From assembly GCF_963576545.1 (NCBI RefSeq), contig NC_083648.1:23340042-23404041 (forward strand): 64,000 bases of DNA. The letters are read 5' to 3'. Numbering within the stretch: the first letter of the stretch is position 1; the number at the start of each line of letters is the position of its first letter. The notes beneath the pieces were generated by a model. It searched no databases. It was given only the letters and a program-made list of their open reading frames with translations, and was not told the origin of the DNA. This document shows positions 21,855-30,849 of this stretch, piece by piece. The translations under genes were made by a program, and so were the position numbers. The stretch is from Limanda limanda. Its lineage: Eukaryota; Chordata; Actinopteri; Pleuronectiformes; Pleuronectidae.

Positions 21855-22793
21855 CGCTATTGCTGACAGACATTCCCCCTAAAACAAAGACAAAATTAAA
21901 AACAGGTACAGTCCTTGGTTTTCCCCACAGCTGTCCAACACCATCCTCAATAGAGACAGAGCCTGGATCAAGGCCAGAGCCAGTGGTAACCCTGTTGACT
22001 GATTACATTTTAGTCAACTCAGGCACACTTGCACTTGTATGATCAAATATGCCAAATCAAATTATTATCAATCAGCCCTCTCCACATCTGTGAATTCCTT
22101 AATTCTGGAATACAATAGCTTCTCTAAAAACTCAACCATGCAGGTCACACCTCAATCCAGAAATTAAGCATGCATCTGCTCATATTACTGATAAATTATC
22201 CATGGCTGAAGCTTTTAATCAGCATTTGCTCTCCTCTGGACTTTTATTCAATACATCTCAAAGTCCTATCACAATCAATTAATAAACCTGTCTAGTAGAG
22301 AAGCCCCAAATCAATTGACCCTTTACTGTTAATTTTCTTTAAATAGTTTGTAGACAAAGATCTGAGCAGGTCAAAATCAAAATTATCCAAACACACTGGT
22401 CCAGATAATCAGCAACTTCCGTCCAATATCCAAACTTCCTCTGCACGCAAAAATTCTAGAATCTTTAGTCAATGAACAAATAAGCACCTTCTTCGACTCA
22501 CTGAATATGCTTTAGCCACAGCACAATAACAGCTGCAGTTTCAGTTGACATCTGACCATCAGAAAAGGGTTGCCACAGGGGTCTATCCTTGGTCCATTGC
22601 TGTTTTCTTTAACTTCATAGCATTTTATACCCCCACTACTGGTTATACCAATCCCACTCTTAAAACATTAAATGCCATCCATATCACCCACACAGACTCT
22701 TACAAATTTCTAGAAATTTGTCTCAATTGGTCACTCTCATTCAAAACACATATTCAACAGCTAACCCAAAAATGTATAATCAAACTCTGTTTC
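21855..22793 (+). mobile_element. LINE ORF2 relic, 5' part (reverse transcriptase region)
   Basis: Three-frame reading on the plus strand gives degenerate non-LTR retrotransposon ORF2. A pre-RT stretch includes MAEAFNQHLLSSGLLFNTSQ. A decayed 'KGVPQGSILGPLLFSLY'-type motif appears as TGVYPWSIAVFFN near 22573-22612. The post-RT phrase YKFLEICLNWSLSFKTHIQQ corresponds to 'YKYLGIWLDSSLSFKTHI'. Many stops and frameshifts, and the active-site YADD region, are lost or unreadable. The family is Rex/L2/CR1-type by resemblance. It is interrupted at 22794 by the hAT insertion and resumes at 23739. Confidence 0.8.
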
Positions 22794-22801
22794 CTCTACA
22801 G

Positions 22802-23730
22802 CAGGGGTGTCCAAACTTTTTGTCCCGAGGGCCACATACAGAAAAAAAAAAACAAGGACTGGGCCACTCGCGCCGCCATGCCCCCCTGCCCTGGAGTGGA
22901 CTGTTGACAGTCGCATCGCTCAGGGCGAGGGGGCGTGGCGGCGTGGCGTGGTGGTGTTCTGAGGGACAGCTAGCAAGTCAGCAAAGCAATTCACTGCCAG
23001 ACCACTCGGTGGAGTAGTGTTTTTTGTCGAAGACAACCTTAGAGACACCTTCTTTGTGTGTGGCAGTCTTTGTCGACTCTTTATTACTTTTTCTGGAGGA
23101 CAAATTTGTCCCTGATCATTCTTCACAGCTTGGTACACTCGTCGACCTGCAAACCGACGTCAGCCGATATCTCCTTCCACGAATTGCAGGTCATCTGCGT
23201 GTCCTTGTATTTAGTCAGTGACGGGTTGTACAAGTGGTCATACTTTCAGATCTCTTCTGCCAAGTGCTCTTCTATTTGGTCTATATCCGTTCTTCTAAAT
23301 CTTCCTTGGTTTCTACCGGTATTATGGGGCATGAAACCGGAAATATGACTCTGGAAAGGATGTAGTTAGCGGACCAATCACAGCCTTGCGGGCTGCGTGA
23401 GGCTTGCGTAGCTTTGTCGTATAGTTACAAAAATTGGTGAATGCACGCAAGCACGAAAGAAGGGGCACGCAAGCACGCAAGGGCTCTTCTTGCGTGTCTC
23501 TGAAAACGCAGAAGCATGCACCGGCCTCTCCCCTGTCGAAGAAGCCTGGCCCCATAAAGCAAAACAAAGTGTTTTAAGTAAGTGCCATTTGAGCGCTACT
23601 AAATTTTGAGTATCAAAAAAAATTGTTTTTAATTTTTTTTATAAATTATATTTTTAGAGATTGATGCGGGCCAATTAAAAATGGATGGCGGGCCGCAGTT
23701 GGCCCGCGGGCCGTAGTTTGGACACCCCTG
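22802..23730 (+). mobile_element. hAT (Charlie-like) non-autonomous element, 8-bp TSD
   Basis: Terminal inverted repeats CAGGGGTGTCCAAACT and AGTTTGGACACCCCTG bound a 929-bp element. CTCTACAG is duplicated exactly at 22794-22801 and 23731-23738. These are hallmark features of hAT elements. Subterminal sequences include GGGCCACATACAG and GGCGGGCCGCAGTTGGCC blocks. No hAT transposase is encoded; instead the middle carries an inverted Harbinger-derived module. It sits in the LINE relic, so the LINE is older. Confidence 0.95.
22965..23530 (-). pseudogene. Decayed Harbinger MADF-protein module carried in the hAT element
   Basis: The minus strand resembles the inner part of the element at 20836-21382, including the GCACGCAAG-rich upstream region and the TCACGCAGCCCGCAAGGCT block. 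Its reading frame is longer: KYDHLYNPSLTKYKDTQ, then CNSWKEISADVG, then a stop, then RDKFVLQKK, then LPHTKKVSL. This is a nearly complete MADF domain (LYNPS, W-K-I, RDKF motifs) with at least three in-frame stops. Harbinger terminal repeats are not clearly preserved at its ends. Its presence inside hAT ends suggests capture or insertion before the hAT copy spread. Confidence 0.75.
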
Positions 23731-23738
23731 CTCTACAG

Positions 23739-24230
23739 CATTAGAAGCGGTCTGTCGCCATCAATCCGAAAAACTATTGTCCATTCTATTACTACTACTC
23801 TATACTGTCATGTATCCCCATCAACTCTCCAGCACTTAATCCCAGTATATCACAGTGCATTACGCTTCATCAAAAATGACAAATCAAATTTTGCATACAT
23901 CATTGTTCTGTGTATCACTCGGTTGGATAGGCTTCATTACAAACAAGACAAGACAATCATCTCATGTTATTCATCTATAAAGCTCTGTTGTTAAATCTTC
24001 TAAATGGCCTAGGCTCCCTTCTCTCATTTAAAACCATACATACAGCACACGAATCATATCCCTCATATATGCACCAATATTGTCAGAACTGGATTCAGTT
24101 ACTATGCCCCTACTAAATGAAATTCTTAGCAATCCCTTAAACTACAAACTTGTGTTCTACCTAGACATTTAAATCCTAACCATGTGCTTTACAACCACAT
24201 CTATAAAACAGCAATGTAATGAAGTTAACT
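23739..24230 (+). mobile_element. LINE ORF2 relic, 3' part
   Basis: After the hAT target duplication the LINE reading resumes: LSPSIRKTIVHSIITTTLYC, then PVYHSALRFIKNDKSNFAYI, ITRLDRLHYKQDK and SSIKLC. These correspond to the post-RT C-terminal region of Rex/L2-type ORF2 ('VYHSAIRFVT … YKTLLG'). Stops and frameshifts are frequent. The relic ends near 24230 with an ATCTATAAAACAG-like phrase. Confidence 0.8.
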
Positions 24231-24239
24231 GGAGTCATT

Positions 24240-24550
24240 TGTTGGGAGGGGGTCACTTACGACGGGTCAAGAACAATAATCAGAGAACTTTATTAAAATA
24301 GACACATTTCGGAGACCATGCAGTGGTGTGTGTGTGAGGGAAGCTGTGAGCAGATTTGTTACCCTGGCACCACAGGAGCCCAGCTAAGCCGTCACATTAT
24401 GATGGTGAAGTCAATTCCGTCTACTGTGCCACAGAACAGCCTTCTAATCAAGAACAGGCAGATGCAGAGGAGACGCCTTCAGCTGATGTCTCCTCCCCAC
24501 TACCTTTTCACTCACACTTCCATTGGCCTGACTTAAAAGTTGCTTAAGTT
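24240..24550 (-). mobile_element. Possible LTR (minus) overlapping an open frame
   Basis: Minus-strand sequence near the low-coordinate edge ends …CCCCCTCCCAACA, preceded by AATAAAG (plus about 24290-24296). This is the same arrangement as the end of the LTR at 1193-1622. No TATA box, primer-binding site or target duplication could be fixed, and the other edge is not defined. On the plus strand the frame to the TAA at about 24547 reads HYDGEVNSVYCATEQPSNQE and on, which could instead be a coding exon starting at an acceptor near 24380. The two readings compete. Confidence 0.25.
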
Positions 24551-24665
24551 GCTGACAGCTCCCTTCTTTTGAAAGAAATTTTGTAGTTTCTGGACATTAT
24601 TCAAGCTGAAAGTATTTCTGATGCAAGTTCAATTTCAGAGTCAAGACAAATAGATAGCAGCCTTC

Positions 24666-25291
24666 ATAGTCCAGGCAAAGTAGCCCATTTTGGAGCCAAA
24701 AATAAAAGTAATTGTAAAAGAATTTTTTTCATCATAGATTATTTCTATGAGGTGTCCAGAACAACATACTAAAAGTCCTAAGAAATCCTAGTTGAGGAAA
24801 TATGTTTAATTCTCATCAATGTGTGCCAATAAGGCCAGGCAACAATACACCCCATAGGGGCTATTTTTTCCTTTACTCCTATCAAAATGAAACTTTACAC
24901 AATGAAAGTAACCATGAAACATGACATTTTTTTTATTACAAGTTTCTTTGAAAATGAATTTGAATATGCAAATGAGCTATACACTAATCGAATATGCCCA
25001 AAATACACCCAAATAGGCTTAATTTTTTCCTTTACTCCTACAACAATACAACTTTACATGGTAAAAGTATACATGAAAAGTAACTTTTTTTGTATTACAA
25101 GTTTTTTTTTAAATGAATTTGAATATGTACATGAGCTCCACACGTATTGAATATGTCCTAATTTGCATAGGCAGAACTAGGATTTCTCAGGACTTTAGTA
25201 TGCTGTTCTGGACACCTCATAGAAATGATCTATGCTGAAACAAATTCTTTTACAATTAGTCGGTCGTAAAACGCTACTTCGCCTGGACTAT
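24666..25291. mobile_element. DNA element with ~125-bp terminal inverted repeats
   Basis: The left arm ATAGTCCAGGCAAAGTAGC… (24666-24793) is matched by the reverse complement of the right arm (25167-25291): both continue AATTGTAAAAGAATTT, TTCTATGAGGTGTCCAGAAC, CATACTAAA and GAAATCCTAGTT. The arms are diverged by substitutions and small indels. No transposase frame is present. The target duplication could not be decided. The superfamily is unknown to me. Confidence 0.8.
24862..25150 (+). repeat. Two-copy tandem duplication inside the TIR element
   Basis: Two adjacent units of about 159 bp begin near TTTTTTCCTTTACTCCT (24864 and 25023). They share ACTTTACA, ATTACAAGTTT and AAATGAATTTGAATATG blocks. 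The period is from matching anchors by eye. The 87-codon frame at 24887-25150 simply reads through the two units. Confidence 0.8.
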
Positions 25292-25299
25292 CATGTCTA

Positions 25300-26630
25300 G
25301 ACAGCCAAACACAGTCTGTACATTTGCATCACTGAGGAGAGGTTTCTAATATTTCCATGAAACCAGAGGAGATAATATGATGTAAAACAAGGAGACTCTT
25401 GCTTAAACTATAGAAGCAGTACTTTGTTGAGTTGATGTAGATGCTAATAGGAATAAACAGGTTTGTGACAAATAGCGACGACGCTAACACAATGTGAAGT
25501 GGAAGAAACAGAATGTGAAATAACAACATTGTGGGCCAGGCCCAGCACGAGGGCCGCCAATTGAATACTCCGGTTTTAAAGAGAATAGTGGGAAACTGAG
25601 TCAGTGTGGAGGCATTAGAGGCTCCTACAACTCCTTCGATAAAGAATGTGGATCAATCTGTTACCGAACATCTTGACACATTTCAAAACTTTCTGATTCA
25701 ATCACATCTGAAAGATTTACATTACACTACTCATAGCCATGATGCTGGTGATTATTCACGTTAGCAGCAGTTGTTCCTCCCTCACTGGGCAGTGCCATCA
25801 GTGTCTAACAAGACAGCAAATATAAGCAGGTTTCAGATCATGAAATCTAACTTCTCCCTGCAACAGATATGACCCATCTGCTAAAGAGCTGCTTTTAAGG
25901 AATACAAGAAAACTTCATCATGGGTAATTTGGATATGTGAATACAACGTGTGAAATAAAAAACCTCTGTTCTATTTCTTGAAATTATAAAAATCTTAATT
26001 ATATTTACTAAACAAGTCATATGATATGACTAAATGTGAAGTACAGGCACTTGTGAAATAACCTGAATGGTTAGTCTCTGACATATAGGCCCTTGTAGTA
26101 TGTAGCAGACATAATTGTACCTGTTTTGTCTCTCTTATCTGTTGCTAGCCCAATACACTGGAGGGTTAAGAAATGTGTGGCACTAACAATATGAAAAATA
26201 CTTCATATAACAAATATTATATGGTGGATAATAACACAGCTCATCTGCTCTTTTTTAAAAACTTTAAATGACAGTCTCAGAAAGACTAGATTTTCTCCTG
26301 TTTTCAGGGTTTTCAATCTTCTGGTCATTGATTACACAATATGTTGGAAATTTCCTTTTTAGATTCTGCTACATATTGACATGACTCCATCACACCATTG
26401 CTGCATATTCATGCTGCTAATCTCCTGTTCTGTGTAGGGATAGGCTGTTCCAATACCTGTTGAGAGGCGTAGGGCTTTACACCCCTCCAAACTGAGATTT
26501 TTCCGACCCTCACTTCGAACAGAGAATGCCTTGTGAATAACTGGGAGAGAGACCCACAAACGTAGTATTTTTACCCCGGGGGTAAAAGTAAAAAACACTT
26601 GAAAAAGGGGGGTAGGGGTAGGGCCAATGG
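25300..26630. other. Intergenic DNA, no feature
   Basis: I see nothing I can support here beyond AT-rich sequence and a short CCCCGGGGG palindrome at 26575-26583. Confidence 0.5.
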
Positions 26631-26639
26631 GTGAAAAGG

Positions 26640-27033
26640 GATTTGGCCTACATCTGCAGCCTCAGCAGAAATCTACATTCATCAGATCAGGCTTCATTTT
26701 TCAGTGTCCAGTGTTGGTGGGTCAGTGTCACAGAAGCCTCACATTTCTGTTCCAGTCTGACAGGAGTGGAACATGACTTGGCCTCTCGAGTTGTAAAACG
26801 TCCACCTCATGGTTGGACGTGTCTATTTTGAGATGTTTTTCATCTGTTATCTGAGTTACTGTTGTCTTTCTGTCAGTTCCAGCCAGTCTGACTATTTCTC
26901 TCATCAAAAAGGTGTTTACATCCACAGAACCACTGTTCACTGGATGTTTTTTTTTTCTTTTTCCCAGAAAAACTCTTGCCAAAAGTTTACAATATTCAGA
27001 GAAAGTGGCAAAGGAGCAGAGGGGGCCCAGCAT
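26640..27033 (-). pseudogene. Tc1-like transposase relic
   Basis: Minus-strand reading gives fragments of a Tc1/mariner-type transposase. These are REIVRLAGTDRKTTVTQIT (helix-turn-helix region), then PSHVPLLSDWNRNVRL (linker before the catalytic domain), then, after a stop and frameshift, LTHQHWTLKN and SDECRFLLRL. The last corresponds to the conserved 'W-S-D-E-S-R-F-L' strand with the second catalytic Asp; here Trp is replaced by a stop. The C-terminal Glu region and both terminal repeats are missing. It is a dead, truncated copy. Confidence 0.85.
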
Positions 27034-27179
27034 GATTCTTAATTAGCCGCTGATTGACTGAGAGACAAGCAGCCAGTGAGAAATGAAGGTTGAGGTTCGA
27101 ACAAAAACTCTCCTTAATGCTGAGGTTTATCAGCTCGGCTCAGAAGTTTTCTTGTGAACAGGGAAACGAGAGCGAGACA

Positions 27180-27520
27180 AGGAAGGTGTGCTCCTTATCT
27201 TCGACAGAGGTCAGCTCCCATAAGGAAAATATGCAGCAGGGACCCGGCAGACAGGGATTAACTCCAATCCTAATTAGGATTCGCCTGGAGATGATGTCCC
27301 AGCCAATCAATGGGGAAGGTCACAGTAATTCCTGTTTGTGTCACAGCAGGACTTTAAATGGAAATTGGTCGCAAGGATACTTGGGAATCCACCTCCCGCA
27401 CACAGCAGTAATCTGCAGACAGGAAGAGCATTTTAATCATCTGCTTTGGAGCGACGGCTGCACTGTAATGCAGAGGACCCACTGTGCTCAGGGAATTTAT
27501 TCATAGGCAACATGTCTGCA
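27180..27520. other. Candidate conserved non-coding block
   Basis: A GC-richer block next to the Tc1 relic contains a palindromic homeodomain-type site CCTAATTAGG and dense CAGCC/GTCACAG motifs. A plus-strand frame of 138 codons (27090-27506) covers it, but the residues resemble no family and the frame starts within flanking sequence. The idea that it is an enhancer-like element rests on appearance only. Confidence 0.25.
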
Positions 27521-27662
27521 CAATATATCTCAAGGAAACAGCAAAAGAGAATCGGTGTACCAGGAGTCTTGTCACCACTGAGAAGTTGTATAGTTACATA
27601 TAGTCATTATGAAAATTAAGATTTGTGTCAACATATAGGCCTACATTTATCCTGTAAATTAC

Positions 27663-27665
<3 letters not shown>

Positions 27666-27731
<66 letters not shown>

Positions 27732-27739
27732 ACACACAC
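27666..27739. repeat. (CA)n microsatellite
   Basis: About 74 bases of CA with one interruption (CATACA near the end). Confidence 0.95.
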
Positions 27740-28249
27740 TCTGTTGCAGGAATGATCCGATTACCGGTTTTACAGTAAACCATGATAAAATTGCAGGCAG
27801 TGAGTAGCACCATTTTTATCTTAAAGTGTAGTTATTACCATGATTATAGGTTGATTCAATGTCAACAAAAGTTAGCAAGTCTCCAAGACACAGGTGCAGC
27901 AACTAATATGTTTGTTTTGTGTAGTTAAAAAAGGACCAGAGCCCAGTGACAAACCACAGGAGCTGCTAGTTCTCTGGATATGTCCACTCTAACTCCGCTC
28001 TGCTCCTTGTGTGGGCCTCATCCTTCCTTCACTGAGAAACTTGCTTGTAAATGATGAAAAGTATAGGAGACATTCTCTGGTCAGACACGTTCCCAACCAC
28101 AGGAAAATCTCTGAAGCGTTCCGGTAACACCAGCATCTGCTCTTATGGCCAAAGCTCTCGAATCCCGTTGTCTTTCCAACTTGACGTCTTTGTTTTGTCA
28201 TTTACGTGAGTTGCTCCTCTTTTTGATCTCGAGATATTTGTATTCCCTT

Positions 28250-28271
28250 GGGGGGGGGGGGGGGGGGGGGG
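28250..28271 (+). repeat. 22-base poly-G run
   Basis: An uninterrupted G run. It may form quadruplex structures or reflect an assembly-prone homopolymer. Confidence 0.95.
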
Positions 28272-28279
28272 CTCTGGAT

Positions 28280-29140
28280 AATCTCCTGCTGTATTGGAAC
28301 ATGGGCTTATTCTGACATCATCCAGAGTAAATTCTAGAGGTCTGGCAGGAAATATGCTGTAAAATGTCCCCAGCGACTGTCCCCAGCAACTGACTGTTCT
28401 CACATACAGATATATAATATCATAATATTCTGAATGAAAAATCAATCAAATCAGCCGCTATTACATCAAGATTGTTGGAGAAAAAAATTGCAAAATTTTG
28501 CACAATGTATAGTAATACATTATTCATATATATATGTATATATATATACATGTATATACAAAGTCTTCAGTTTGTTTTAGCATTTTGGCCCATTTTAACA
28601 AGAAAGTGAAAATTCTGATAACCATGATTATGATTTGTATTTTTGATCACTAGCTCATTGACTGCAAAGGATGGCAGAACTTGCAGGAGATCAAAAGGCA
28701 TGAAGACAGTTTCCAGATAAACAGGATAAAAAGTGTCGGTGGCTGAAGCCTGTAACACCTCAGAGGATGGAGGCAGGTTGAGAGGAGGACAGAGAACATT
28801 CAGATACGAAGGAGAGGGACCATCTGAAATGATATGAGAGAAGAAGAGAGGAATTCACCAGTGTGAGAGGAAGTGGGCGTTTTACTCAGTGGACACCAGC
28901 AGACGTAGCGTGGTTGTGAATTACGGCTGGGAGTGTATGATGAGTTCACAGTTTACATGAGGGTTACATTGAGTTTTTTTAATTTTTTTATTACAGAGAG
29001 CTCAGAAAGTTGGATGATAGTATAAGTGAAAATAGACTTCAGTCAGTAGCTGTGCAGAATGGTCAGGATCTGAGAAGGCTTAGGTTTGTCTGTCCATGAG
29101 AACAACACATTACTGGATGATTTTAGATCAAGTGTGTTTT
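28280..29140. other. Intergenic DNA with short TA runs
   Basis: A short TA/TG run lies at 28526-28560. A minus-strand stretch around 28567-28790 is open for about 75 codons (…LETVFMPFDLLQVLPSFAV…) with an acceptor-like CTCTGAG upstream, but there is no second boundary or known domain. Otherwise nothing is seen. Confidence 0.4.
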
Positions 29141-29976
29141 CTATGGAGCTTTTTTCCTATCTTTATTCAAGAGCGTGGTCTTTCAGTTTGAGCGCATGAA
29201 TTTATGTTCAGATTGTTTATGACTTTCCATCAAAACCCTGCCCTTGCACTCAAATAGCACCTGTTTCCACTTAAATTTGCTCTTCTTCTGCTCAAAGTGT
29301 GCACTTGCGCTCATATATATTGTTGCACACATGGATTTCCAGTGCTCAATGTTTCAGCCCTTCGCCGCACTCTGGCTGCCCTCGTGAATCGTCTGCTCTT
29401 TTTGTGGAACAACCCTATCAAAATTCCCGAACCAATAGAATGCCAGGTGAGGTGTTGACCACTGGTCAACCAATGAAATTAATGATACATGATTGCTGCC
29501 TCGTTGCGGGCGCGTTCGCTTTACTTCAGAACGCCTCCATGGCTTTCTAATATGGACTTCTCCATGCTTTATCTATGATAAAAAGACAGTTATTGTATAT
29601 ACCATGATTTACAGCAAGGGGAAGTCCATATAATAAAGCCTTGAAGGCGGGACTGGATGACAGAGTAACCGGTCGCAAATCCAAGAGCAGAGGAGAAATC
29701 AGAGAGGAGAGGATTCACGAGCGCGAAGAAAGCATCCCGAGTGCGTGGAAGGGCTGAAGCTTGGAGTACAGGATATTTGTGTGTGCAACAATATCTGAGT
29801 ACAAGGACAAACTTTGAGCGGAAGTAGATCAAATTTAAGTGCAAAAAGGGACTATTTGAGTGCAAGGGCCAGCTTTTGATGAAAAGTAATACACAATCTG
29901 AACATATATTCATCAAGTCATGCGCTCAAACTGAAAGACCACACTCTTGAATAAAGATAGGAAAAAAGCTCCATAG
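29141..29976. mobile_element. Foldback (long inverted repeat) element, 836 bp
   Basis: The left half from CTATGGAGCTTTTTTCCTAT is matched by the reverse complement of the right half ending in AAAGCTCCATAG. Complementarity continues through TCTTTATTCAAGAG, TGGTCTTTCAGTTTGAGCGC, CCCTTGCACTCAAATAG, CTTAAATTTG and TTCAGCCCTTC, and is seen again near the centre (ATATGGACTT / AAGTCCATAT). Only the region around 29400-29540 is poorly paired. No coding frame is meaningful. Target duplication is not certain. The family is unknown to me. Confidence 0.85.
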
Positions 29977-30117
29977 CTTTCCAATTAAACTTAAACTTAT
30001 CCATTGAGGTGACGGATCAGAAAATACCTTTTTTCCTATTCACTGCTGATGACTAATGTCCACATTCATGCCCTTGACTACCAGTTTATGTTCATGCGGG
30101 GTTTTTTTCATCTGTAG

Positions 30118-30277
30118 AGAACAGCAGCAAATAAATCTCGAAGGTTGCAATGCATCTGCAGTGGATGAGGGGCAATTGAAGAAAGAAGAGAAAGGTCTGT
30201 TTGGTTGGAGAGGGACCAAGAAAGAAGAAGAGGAGGTTCCTGTGTCTGAAGACCAAATATGGCCATATAGGTCCTAG
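30118..30277 (+). CDS. Candidate terminal coding exon
   Basis: A strong acceptor (GGTTTTTTTCATCTGTAG) is followed by a frame open for 52 codons to TAG at 30275-30277, entering in phase 2. It reads EQQQINLEGCNASAVDEGQL, then KKEEKGLFGWRG and TKKEEEEVPVSEDQIWPYRS. The peptide is highly charged, like the disordered C-terminus of a host protein. An AATAAA follows at 30369-30374. No upstream partner exon was identified, so the gene is unknown. The opposite strand is also open here but has no splice signals. Confidence 0.42.
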
Positions 30278-30368
30278 GAAGAGATTAGCCATAAAATGCC
30301 ATTCCTATTATGTTGGTGTCTTGGTTTTTTGAAACCTTTATCTCAGCAACATGATCAATGGTTTCCTG

Positions 30369-30374
30369 AATAAA
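30369..30374 (+). terminator. Possible polyadenylation signal
   Basis: AATAAA 92 bases after the stop of the candidate exon 30118-30277. The AT-rich setting makes chance occurrence likely. Confidence 0.3.
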
Positions 30375-30748
30375 ATTATATATATATATAAATAAAAAGC
30401 ATTTATAAAGTTACTAGTATTCCAAAATTAATTTACTCTATTGAAGCAATTTAAAATGTCTTAACATTTTGTACATTATCTTATAGTTTGAACATCTCTT
30501 ATCATTGTACTAACTCCAGAATTATATATATTATATATAAGTGTATATTTCAAGCAAAATATATTGTTTGAATTATTCAATAAAAATGTCACACATTAAA
30601 ATGTCCTTTGCAATTAACATAGGTCCAGGGTCACTGATGTTCATCACAAGTAGTAAGTAGTAGTAAACCTGCTTCCACATGCCGCTAGCGTTCTCCATTT
30701 TCTTAGCAAAACAACGTTATACTACTGATTTACTTTCCTTCCTAATAG

Positions 30749-30845
30749 GTCAAGAGGGCATGCAAGGGGTCAAGCTGACCGTGTTGGCTCTCTGCTGGAT
30801 CAGGACACAAAACACTTCATATGGTCCGATCTGCTTCTAGACTGA
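30749..30845 (+). CDS. Candidate terminal exon or non-coding exon
   Basis: A pyrimidine-rich acceptor (TTTACTTTCCTTCCTAATAG) precedes two open frames. One, entered in phase 2, reads SRGHARGQADRVGSLLDQDT, then KHFIWSDLLLD and TGA. The other, entered in phase 1, ends at a TAG. No donor follows. It could be an alternative last exon to 30118-30277 or chance. Confidence 0.25.
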
Positions 30846-30849
30846 ATAC

